Assembly (NCBI GenBank): GCA_016209725.1
Contig: JACQVO010000276.1
Coordinates: 1 to 5,758, forward strand
Length of the DNA: 5,758 nucleotides
Direction: 5' to 3'
Source: Candidatus Methylomirabilota bacterium
Lineage (GTDB): Bacteria; Methylomirabilota; Methylomirabilia; Methylomirabilales; 2-02-FULL-66-22
Of this stretch, positions 1 to 4,489 are shown in pieces (within the stretch, counting starts at the first letter, position 1; every line of letters starts with the position of its first letter). The notes under the pieces are model-generated. The model did no database searches. It saw only the letters and a list, made by a program, of their open reading frames with translations, and was not told the origin of the DNA. The translations under genes were made by a program, and so were the position numbers.

Positions 1-302
1 CGTCAGCGCTGACGGCGGTGGGTCCGACCTACGTCTTCCCTATCATCGCCGCCTTGGCCGACGCCGCCATTGCCCATGATCTGCCCCCGCACATCGCGCT
101 GCCCGCCGCCTGCCAGGTGGTCATCGGGGCCGCCAGGCTCGTGGCCGAGACGGAGCGGAGCCCGAATAGCCTGAACCTCATGATCGGCACCCGGACACTG
201 GACGAGGCCGCAGCCTCCCAGCTATTCAGCCAAGCTCTCCAAGCCGCGTACAAGAAGATCGTCGGGGTAGAGGAAAAGGTGAGGGCCGCGAGCAAGGTGT
301 GA
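1..302 (+). CDS. Pyrroline-5-carboxylate reductase-like protein, C-terminal part (5' end outside window)
   Basis: The frame is open from the first bases of the window to TGA at 300-302, giving about 99 residues of a protein that starts upstream. The visible part begins SALTAVGPTYVF, which matches the start of the all-helical dimerisation domain of the ProC family (the usual pattern is S-G-x-G-P-A-Y-x-F). The helix-rich stretch that follows (ADAAIAHDLPPHIALPAA, then GAARLV) also fits. Family enzymes use NADPH to reduce pyrroline-5-carboxylate to proline in the cytoplasm. However, the loop that normally reads S-P-G-G-T-T is replaced by a segment containing LMIGTRTLDEA, so this may be a divergent paralogue with another substrate. 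The N-terminal Rossmann domain is not visible. No terminator is seen after the stop. The assignment to the family is fairly safe; calling it proC is not. Confidence 0.68.
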   Translation, partial: SALTAVGPTYVFPIIAALADAAIAHDLPPHIALPAACQVVIGAARLVAETERSPNSLNLMIGTRTLDEAAASQLFSQALQAAYKKIVGVEEKVRAASKV

Positions 303-720
303 CTACCGGGAAGGAACCAATGCCGGCAACCACCATGCGGCCTCAGGCCTCCGCCCCTGTGTCGCGGACCGGGCCCTAGCAGGAGCCCTGTCATCGTATG
401 AGGGCGAGCAGAGACATGCGAACCACCTCGTGGATTTGGCTGCCTCGACGGCCCAACGGGGCACACGATTCTTCCGTTTCATCCTCCCCGAGAACGGAGG
501 GGCCTGCGAGGCCACCGGGGAGCTGCACGGCCCGGTCGTGCAGCCTGCCGTTCTTGCGGACGATGAGGATCCTGGGGGCGAGTGTGGGGCTTCGGGCACC
601 CCCGCGGGCCCGCGTTCGCCGTGACGCAGATCCCGCAAGGCTGAGGGTTGTGGGGATTGAGAGACATCCGCAGGAACGAAGGGAGCGGTTAACGTCGCAC
701 GATAAACAGAGGAGAGACGC
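303..720. other. Gene-free interval between the reductase-like gene and the cytochrome gene
   Basis: These 418 bases hold no coding frame I can support. Several GC-driven frames are open on both strands, but none has a family signature, a good ribosome binding site and a matching start. The visible structure is a perfect 8-bp inverted repeat (522-529 with 537-544, 7-base spacer) and a 12-bp palindrome at 603-614. I find no good -35/-10 pair and no -24/-12 pair here, although the interval must lead into the cytochrome gene, whose ribosome binding site GGAGAG lies at 711-716. It may be a leader with an atypical promoter or the remains of a lost gene. Confidence 0.5.
522..544. repeat. Perfect 8-bp inverted repeat in the cytochrome upstream region
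   Basis: GCTGCACG at 522-529 is repeated inverted as CGTGCAGC at 537-544 with a 7-base spacer. It lies about 180 bases before the cytochrome start. It could be an operator or an RNA hairpin. In GC-rich DNA an 8-bp arm can also arise by chance, so its function is unproven. Confidence 0.3.
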
Positions 721-1512
721 ATGAAAAGCGGACGAAGGGATGCGCTGAAGATGTTTGCGGCCGCCGCGGGGGCGGCGACTCTCACGCCGATCTTAACGAG
801 GAATGTGCACGCCACGCGGGAAACGGAGAAATCCCCTGCTGTTCCGTGGCCCTATAAGAAACTGGACCTCGACCGGGTGGCAGAGCGGGCCTACGCAGGC
901 TACTACAAGGGGGCGTGCTGTTACGGGGCGTTCGAGGGGATCGTCGGCCAGCTCCGCGAGGAGGTGGGGTACCCCTACACCCTAATGCCATCGGAGATCA
1001 TGGTGTTCGGGGAAGGGGGTGTGGCCGGCATTTCGTCCCTCTGTGGGGCACTGATCGGCGCCTCCTCGGCGATCTTTTTGATAGCCGGAGGTATTGATGG
1101 TAAGAAAAGAGGGGAGGCGTTTGAAATTATCCGAGAGCTTTTCACCTGGTACGAACAGGAGGCCCTCCCGAACTACCGGCCGAAGAATCCGAAGTTCGAG
1201 ATCAAGACCTCTGTCGCGCATTCCCCGCTCTGCCACGTCTCGGTGACCCGCTGGTCGAAGGCGACTGGCTTCAAGTCATTCTCCCCGGAGCGGTCCGAGC
1301 GCTGCGGCTGGCTGGCCGCCTCTGTGGCGAAGCATGCCGCGGAACTGCTGAACAGCAAGCTCGACGGGGTATTCAAGGCGGCCCATGTGCTCTCCTCCGA
1401 GGTCCAGACGTGCCGGAGCTGTCATGACAAGGGCGGCACGCTGGAGAATAGCCGGGGACTGATGGACTGCGGCGGATGCCACTTCTCCAGCGCCAAGGTG
1501 AAACACCCGTAA
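721..1512 (+). CDS. Split-Soret-type diheme cytochrome c, C_GCAxxG_C_C family, Tat-exported
   Basis: A 263-residue protein with a twin-arginine leader: G-R5-R6-D-A-L-K followed by an alanine-rich hydrophobic stretch (residues 12-26), so it should be exported folded to the periplasm. The body matches the C_GCAxxG_C_C / split-Soret cytochrome family: YKGACCYGAFEG (C66, C67), a GEGGVAG stretch, LCGAL (C108), CHVSVTRW (C171) and ERCGW (C195). Two CxxCH heme-attachment motifs close the protein at C231-H235 and C250-H254, the expected number for the diheme split-Soret cytochrome of Desulfovibrio. The ATG at 721 is well placed behind GGAGAG at 711-716. Length and C-terminus look complete. Family members are electron carriers of uncertain partner. 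Tat export rather than Sec suggests cofactors bound before export, although c-heme is normally attached outside; that tension is worth noting. The genes downstream (FmdE, ferredoxin) suggest a role in a redox/metal pathway. Confidence 0.88.
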   Translation: MKSGRRDALKMFAAAAGAATLTPILTRNVHATRETEKSPAVPWPYKKLDLDRVAERAYAGYYKGACCYGAFEGIVGQLREEVGYPYTLMPSEIMVFGEGGVAGISSLCGALIGASSAIFLIAGGIDGKKRGEAFEIIRELFTWYEQEALPNYRPKNPKFEIKTSVAHSPLCHVSVTRWSKATGFKSFSPERSERCGWLAASVAKHAAELLNSKLDGVFKAAHVLSSEVQTCRSCHDKGGTLENSRGLMDCGGCHFSSAKVKHP

Positions 1513-1546
1513 GCTGGCCGGCCGGGACCGGGGGACCCTCGGGTGA

Positions 1547-1639
1547 CCGGTGCTCCGCGTCGGCTATCCGAAGGTGTGGATGTACGACGGTTCCCTGATG
1601 CAGTGGGGCAACCGGCCGGAGCTGCCCATCGAGAAGTGA
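1547..1639 (+). pseudogene. Remnant of the 3' end of a rhodanese (thiosulfate sulfurtransferase) gene
   Basis: The frame between TGA at 1544-1546 and TGA at 1637-1639 encodes about 30 residues containing VGYPKVWMYDGSLMQWGN and then RPELPIEK. This matches the last strand-helix and C-terminus of rhodanese domains (typically GYxxVxxYDGSWxEWGxxxxxPVE). The rest of the domain, including the active-site cysteine loop, is absent: upstream sequence in all three frames is unrelated, and the cytochrome stop codon is only 34 bases before. The first recognisable residues are near 1550, so the break lies there. Rhodaneses transfer sulfane sulfur between thiosulfate or persulfides and acceptors. An intact copy here would have made a sulfur-transfer step part of the cluster. 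The stub has a possible GTG at 1550 but no credible ribosome binding site, and is probably not translated. Confidence 0.6.
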
Positions 1640-1647
1640 ATGCTGCT

Positions 1648-1683
1648 CGCCGGGGACCCCTGGTTCCTCCGGGGTCCCCGGCG
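1648..1683 (+). terminator. Perfect 13-bp GC-rich hairpin (terminator-like, no U-tract)
   Basis: CGCCGGGGACCCC (1648-1660) and GGGGTCCCCGGCG (1671-1683) are exact reverse complements around a 10-base loop. The hairpin begins 9 bases after the stop of the rhodanese remnant and ends 11 bases before the GGAG of the first FmdE gene. No run of T follows, so it is not a classical intrinsic terminator. It may be the old 3' end of the rhodanese transcript, an RNA-stabilising stem, or a structure that limits read-through into FmdE. Confidence 0.5.
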
Positions 1684-1704
1684 CGCGGGTGAAAGGAGAT
1701 TGCA

Positions 1705-2301
1705 ATGTTAGATCTCGCGCCAGGCTGGGCCAACGAGTTCCACGGGCATCACTGTCCCTTCATGCCGATCGGCTACCGGATGGGACGGCTCGCGATGCGG
1801 ACCTTGGGGGTGGAGCGGGAGCCGGATCATGGGATGTTCGCCTTTCCCGAGATCGGGGTGGGCCACCCCCAGACGTGCATGGTGGATGGGATTCAGATCG
1901 CAACGGGCTGCACGTACGGGAAACTGTTGCTGGAGAAGACGGGAGCGGGCAAGCTGGCGGTTACCCTGTTCAAGCCTGGGAAGGGCGCTGTCCGGGTGGC
2001 CATGAAGCCGGAGTTCATGGACGGGATGGCACGGTTCGAATTCTTCAAATACCGGAAGGCGGGCAAGGAGCCGTCGGAGATTCCGGCCGCCGTGACCAAC
2101 GAAGTCGTGGACTGGATGGTCGGCCAGACCGACGATGCGCTTTTCATCATCCAGCCAAAGCCGGACTTCACCTATCAGCCGGTGAAGGGCTCGTTCAACA
2201 AGGCGAGGTGCGTGAAGTGCGGCGAGTATGTCTTCGAGCGCTACGTCCGCCTGGTGGACGGCCAGCCGCACTGTGTGCCCTGCGCGGGGCACGGGCGCTG
2301 A
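1705..2301 (+). CDS. FmdE-domain metal-binding protein with C-terminal zinc ribbon (copy 1)
   Basis: A 198-residue soluble protein with no signal peptide. The N-terminal FmdE domain (Pfam family named after formylmethanofuran dehydrogenase subunit E) carries the hallmark F-H13-G-H15-H-C17-P, followed by PIGYRMG, then C58-M-V-D-G-I-Q and G-C69-T-Y-G-K. These His/Cys sets are the expected metal site. A C-terminal four-cysteine zinc ribbon follows: C169-x2-C172 and C190-x2-C193, a domain order known for bacterial and archaeal FmdE-like proteins. The ATG at 1705 sits behind AAAGGAG (1692-1698). FmdE was named from the methanogen Mo/W formylmethanofuran dehydrogenase operon; the function of bacterial stand-alone forms is unsettled, and metal or cofactor handling for a redox enzyme is inference. 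This copy has GKLLL where the family and copy 2 have GKGN, and has one cysteine rather than two before DGIQ, so its metal site may differ. Confidence 0.9.
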   Translation: MLDLAPGWANEFHGHHCPFMPIGYRMGRLAMRTLGVEREPDHGMFAFPEIGVGHPQTCMVDGIQIATGCTYGKLLLEKTGAGKLAVTLFKPGKGAVRVAMKPEFMDGMARFEFFKYRKAGKEPSEIPAAVTNEVVDWMVGQTDDALFIIQPKPDFTYQPVKGSFNKARCVKCGEYVFERYVRLVDGQPHCVPCAGHGR

Positions 2302-2477
2302 TGCGAGCAGTGGGGGAGATCACTGGCTGCCGTGGGTTTCGACGCAATAAGGTTTCCGAGGATTTGCACATGGGAGAGGGAGGCATTTCGGACAGGGGAT
2401 GAGGCATAGCAGTCCGGAGGAGTGCCGATTCCGCAGGTCGGCGTGCAAGATCCGCAGTCCCTGCAGTCCCAGATGGG

Positions 2478-2505
2478 TGTCGCAGAGTTTGCGGGCGGTT
2501 CGACA
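2478..2505. promoter_or_regulatory. Candidate activator-binding dyad TGTCG-N18-CGACA
   Basis: TGTCG at 2478-2482 is mirrored by CGACA at 2501-2505. The centre lies about 109 bases upstream of the predicted sigma-54 start near 2601, in the usual range for enhancer-binding proteins. A second dyad, ACGAAT (2521-2526) with ATTCGT (2544-2549), lies closer to the promoter. Arms are only 5-6 bases, so chance is possible. Support comes mainly from position. Confidence 0.25.
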
Positions 2506-2574
2506 ACGGACGAGCGTGTTACGAATGCTGGACTTCGAGGATGATTCGTCTTTGGGCTCTCCCAGGCTTGGCCC

Positions 2575-2590
2575 TGGCACGTCCTATGCT
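2575..2590 (+). promoter_or_regulatory. Sigma-54 (RpoN) -24/-12 promoter
   Basis: The sequence TGGCACGTCCTATGCT matches the sigma-54 consensus TGGCACG-N4-TTGC[A/T] with one mismatch (A for the first T of the -12 box). The GG and GC cores (2576-2577 and 2588-2589) are separated by the required 10 bases. Transcription would start near 2601 and run toward the hairpins, the terminator at 2730-2752 and then the ferredoxin and FmdE copy 2 genes. It would need an ATPase enhancer-binding activator; none is encoded in the window. Other intergenic regions I checked lack a comparable match. Confidence 0.5.
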
Positions 2591-2600
2591 GTCTCAGTTG

Positions 2601-2752
2601 CGTGGGGCCAATCGGCGTGAACCCTTCCTTCCCCGAATGGATCGAACAAATCGGGGGACGTGGCCCAGAGAGGCAGGTGCGGGATGATGGACAACTGGGT
2701 TGCGACTAAGGGGATAGGCTGGGTGAGGTTGCCGGCGGCCCGGCATTTTTTT
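2601..2752 (+). ncRNA. Candidate structured leader or small RNA, about 150 nt
   Basis: Between the predicted sigma-54 start and a terminator there are three consecutive potential hairpins. The first is TTCCCCGA (2629-2636) with TCGGGGGA (2651-2658), one G-T pair. The second is GTGGCCCAG (2660-2668) with CTGGGTTGC (2695-2703), 9 pairs including three G-T. The third is the terminator stem at 2730-2745. Such a series ending in a U-tract before a gene fits an independent small RNA, or a riboswitch/attenuator leader for the ferredoxin and FmdE copy 2. I do not recognise a known RNA family. The idea rests on base pairing read by eye. Confidence 0.35.
2730..2752 (+). terminator. Intrinsic (Rho-independent) terminator
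   Basis: TGCCGG (2730-2735), tetraloop CGGC, CCGGCA (2740-2745), then seven T residues (2746-2752). A 6-bp GC-rich stem followed at once by a T run is a textbook intrinsic terminator, and stands out in DNA this GC-rich. It ends transcripts entering from the left (the FmdE copy 1 operon or the sigma-54 promoter) just before the ferredoxin remnant. It also argues that frames open across it are not translated there. Confidence 0.65.
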
Positions 2753-2764
2753 GTAGAAAGATAT

Positions 2765-3025
2765 ATGACTACATGGTCATGGACACATTACGCGGCAATC
2801 TTGCCCCTCGAACACACCTGCGTGGACTTCTGCAAGAACGACGTCTTCGTGTGGGATGAGGATCACGTGTACCCGATCGTTCAGAATCCGCTGAACTGCG
2901 TGGTGGGCTGCGATGCCTGCGCGCAGGTCTGCCCCGTCGAGGCCATCACCTTCCCCAATCAGGCGGAGTTGCGCGAAAGAGTACGCCGGCTGCGGACCGA
3001 GGTGGCGGTTGGGGCGCCTCGATGA
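2765..3025 (+). CDS. Truncated ferredoxin-like protein, probably single [4Fe-4S]
   Basis: From C19 on (numbered from ATG 2765) the protein reads as the main part of a bacterial dicluster ferredoxin: TCVDFCKNDVFVWDE, then PIVQNPLNCVVGCDACAQVC-P. The second motif is complete (C45-x3-C49-x2-C52-x3-C56-P). The first keeps only its last two cysteines (C19, C23); the C-x2-C that should come just before is missing. In 2[4Fe-4S] folds the last cysteine of one motif completes the other cluster, so C45/C49/C52 plus C23 can still hold one cluster, while the other has lost two ligands. Residues 1-17 do not resemble ferredoxins. The frame stays open back to a GTG at 2660, but that route crosses the intrinsic terminator, so I prefer ATG 2765 (weak GAAAG upstream). 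It lies 48 bases before FmdE copy 2. It is either a cut-down electron carrier or a decaying gene. Confidence 0.6.
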   Translation: MTTWSWTHYAAILPLEHTCVDFCKNDVFVWDEDHVYPIVQNPLNCVVGCDACAQVCPVEAITFPNQAELRERVRRLRTEVAVGAPR

Positions 3026-3073
3026 GACGGTAGAGCGCGTGGCTATGGTAGGCTAACGGCGCGGGGAGATTGC

Positions 3074-3709
3074 ATGAGGAGGAAGATGACCATGATTGAT
3101 CCCAAGGAGTACCTGGAAGCCGGCCAGAAGTTCCACGGGCACAAGTGCCCCGCCATGCCGATGGGTCTGCGGGTAGGGGCTGCGGCCATGAACCGGTTGG
3201 GGGTGGAGCGGTCGCCGGATGGCCAGTTGGTTGCTCTGGTGGAGCTCGGTGAGGACCACTGCGCCACCTGCTTCGGCGATGGCATTCAGATGATCACCGG
3301 CTGCACCTTCGGGAAGGGGAACATCAAGAAGCTCAATTACGGGAAGTGGGGAGTGACCCTGGTGGACCGCGCCAGCGGGCGGGCCGTGCGGGTCGTGCCC
3401 AAGACCGAGGCCATGCTGGCCAACAAGCAGACCGAGTTCTTCCAGAAGTATCGGGAGAAGGGGATCCCCGCGTCGCAGGTCCCCGTCACCGTGGTGGAGC
3501 CGCTGATCGAGAAGGTCATGAAGGCCCCGGAGCAGATACTCCTCACCGTCAGCAAGCCGTTCGAGTACCCGTTGCCCAAGAAAGTCGAGTCCTTCGCCGG
3601 CTTTGTCTGCGATCACTGCGGCGAGATGACGGTGGAGGGCTACGGCCGCCCCCTGGGGGACAGGAAGGTGTGTCTCCCGTGTTACGAAAAGGCGACCGGG
3701 CAGCGGTGA
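3074..3709 (+). CDS. FmdE-domain metal-binding protein with C-terminal zinc ribbon (copy 2)
   Basis: A 211-residue paralogue of the protein at 1705-2301, cytoplasmic, with the same domain order. The FmdE domain shows F-H21-G-H23-K-C25-P, then H-C63-A-T-C66-F-G-D-G-I-Q and G-C77-T-F-G-K-G-N, closer to the family pattern than copy 1. The zinc ribbon is C179-x2-C182 and C200-x2-C203. Start choice: ATG 3074 follows GGGGAGA, and the bases GGAGATTGCA before it are identical to those before copy 1, favouring 3074. A strong AGGAGG at 3077-3082 could instead serve ATG 3092, giving a protein six residues shorter. It lies in tandem behind the ferredoxin remnant and 31 bases before a small exported protein, probably on one transcript. 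By context it works with the ferredoxin and cytochrome in a redox or metal-cofactor process; the exact reaction is unknown. Confidence 0.9.
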   Translation: MRRKMTMIDPKEYLEAGQKFHGHKCPAMPMGLRVGAAAMNRLGVERSPDGQLVALVELGEDHCATCFGDGIQMITGCTFGKGNIKKLNYGKWGVTLVDRASGRAVRVVPKTEAMLANKQTEFFQKYREKGIPASQVPVTVVEPLIEKVMKAPEQILLTVSKPFEYPLPKKVESFAGFVCDHCGEMTVEGYGRPLGDRKVCLPCYEKATGQR

Positions 3710-3740
3710 TCCGATTTCCTTGCCCGAGTGGAGGTCTGCC

Positions 3741-4010
3741 ATGATGCGGCTGATCGTAGTAGGTCTCGTGCTTGCAGTCTTCGGGGCGGTCTTCAGCCTC
3801 ACGCTGGCCATGTCTCACCAACCCGATGCCTTCCTGGCTGGAGGTCAACGCCTGGATAGCCCTGGCCAGACGCAGGCCACGGTTCCTCCGGGTCAATGCA
3901 CGGACTATCCGTGCCCGCCCATCGGGACCGAGGGACCGCCGGAGCGGGAACTTCCGGAGTCCGTCACCTGCGCCGAGCGGATAGAGCCGGCGCCCGCGTA
4001 CTGCCCGTGA
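3741..4010 (+). CDS. Small exported protein with four cysteines, unknown function
   Basis: An 89-residue protein starting at ATG 3741 behind GGAGGT (3730-3735). Residues 4-24 form one strongly hydrophobic segment after a short Met-Met-Arg start, ending A-M-S: a Sec signal peptide or an N-terminal membrane anchor. The remainder is low in hydrophobic residues, rich in Pro and Gly, and has C53, C58 (CTDYPCPP), C77 and C88, enough for two disulfides or a small metal site. No CxxCH motif is present. I recognise no family. It starts 31 bases after FmdE copy 2, so it is probably co-transcribed, and like the cytochrome it would sit outside the cytoplasm. Good ribosome binding site and export signal support a real gene, though it is short. 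Confidence 0.6.
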   Translation: MMRLIVVGLVLAVFGAVFSLTLAMSHQPDAFLAGGQRLDSPGQTQATVPPGQCTDYPCPPIGTEGPPERELPESVTCAERIEPAPAYCP

Positions 4011-4216
4011 GATGCACGAAGGGGGGCGCCATGGCGGGCATTGCTGGAAGGGCGAGCTACGGGGGCTCTGGGCGTTGCGGTCGTGATGCGGATGCGGGCG
4101 GTTATCGCTTCCCGTCTGGCCGCGGCGCCGGCAGTCGCACCCGTCGAAGAGGGCCTTGGTCTCGTTGCATTCCCGCGGTATCGTAGGCATCGCTCCGCAC
4201 AGGAGGAGAGCGACCG
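4011..4216. other. Interval between the exported protein and the glycogen-binding protein
   Basis: These 206 bases have two overlapping open + frames (from ATG 4031 and from TTG 4041), both rich in Arg, Ala and Gly as expected from GC-rich non-coding DNA. Neither shows a domain. The ATG 4031 has a run of G before it that could pass for a ribosome binding site, so a tiny gene cannot be excluded. The end holds the ribosome binding site of the next gene. Confidence 0.4.
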
Positions 4217-4489
4217 ATGGCCCGCGTGCGATTCCAGTTCCGGTGTGCTGGCGCCACCACCGTGATAGTCGCGGGTGATTTCAACGGATGGAGCACCACC
4301 GCTCATCCGATGCAGCGGCAGGGCGAGGACCTCTGGACCCTGGAGACGGACCTTCCCCCGGGCCGCCATGAGTACAAGTTCCTCGTGGACGGCCGCCAGT
4401 GGTGGAACGATCCCGAGGCGCCCAAGGTGCCGAACCTCTGGGGGAGCGAGAACTCCTCCGTGGAGGTCCGGGAGGAGCGCCCGTCATGA
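4217..4489 (+). CDS. Stand-alone CBM48 / AMPK-type glycogen-binding protein
   Basis: A 90-residue protein consisting of one CBM48 (isoamylase N-terminal / AMPK beta glycogen-binding) domain. Key features: V-A-G-D-F-N-G-W near residue 20, DLWTLETDLPPGRHEYKFLV in the middle, then DGRQWW-N-D-P. The pattern of W, the Y-K-F strand and the N-D-P turn is that of glucan-binding modules. It has no signal peptide and no catalytic domain. The ATG at 4217 follows AGGAGGA (4201-4207). It likely binds glycogen or related alpha-glucan in the cytoplasm. The alpha-glucan phosphorylase starts 114 bases downstream on the same strand, so the small protein may help target that enzyme or glycogen granules. The domain call is strong; the functional link is inferred from position. 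Confidence 0.85.
   Translation: MARVRFQFRCAGATTVIVAGDFNGWSTTAHPMQRQGEDLWTLETDLPPGRHEYKFLVDGRQWWNDPEAPKVPNLWGSENSSVEVREERPS

Larger units (their letters stand above)
2302..2659. other. Long gene-free interval upstream of the ferredoxin remnant
   Basis: No credible gene lies between the FmdE copy 1 stop and the ferredoxin region. A + frame (2399-2620) and two - frames are open but have no family signature. The interval holds two direct 9-base units GCAGTCCC[T/A] at 2454-2471, dyads at 2478-2505 and 2521-2549, and a sigma-54-type promoter at 2575-2590. It is best read as a regulatory region. Confidence 0.55.

Noticed and set aside
603..614. 12-bp palindrome CGCGGGCCCGCG
   Set aside because: Made only of G and C in a GC-rich stretch; easily due to chance and not placed near a promoter.
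398..724. Plus-strand open frame leading into the cytochrome start
   Set aside because: Arg/Ser/Pro-rich product typical of out-of-frame GC-rich DNA, overlapping the cytochrome start. No domain.
1708..2292. 194-codon open frame on the minus strand, and an overlapping plus frame at 1689-2402
   Set aside because: Both overlap FmdE copy 1, which has motifs, ribosome binding site and start. The alternatives show none.
2320..2580. Minus-strand open frame in the interval before the sigma-54 site, with cysteine-rich alternatives in a neighbouring frame
   Set aside because: I looked for a transposase, zinc-binding protein or ferredoxin relic. No recognisable motif, no plausible start with ribosome binding site, and irregular composition. 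Left as non-coding.
2660..2764. Extended N-terminus of the ferredoxin from GTG 2660 or ATG 2684
   Set aside because: This would be translated through the two structured stems and the intrinsic terminator at 2730-2752, and the residues do not resemble ferredoxins. Not excluded, but the start at 2765 is preferred.
2745..2821. Idea that a simple frameshift hides the missing first C-x2-C of the ferredoxin
   Set aside because: The other two plus frames were read. One has a single cysteine (R-Q-S-C-P-S-N-T), but spacing to the next cysteine is wrong and no partner cysteine precedes it. A replaced or deleted 5' end fits better.
3053..3811. 252-codon open frame on the minus strand
   Set aside because: Antisense shadow of FmdE copy 2; composition is Leu/His/Arg-rich without motifs, while the plus strand has the full FmdE and zinc-ribbon residues.
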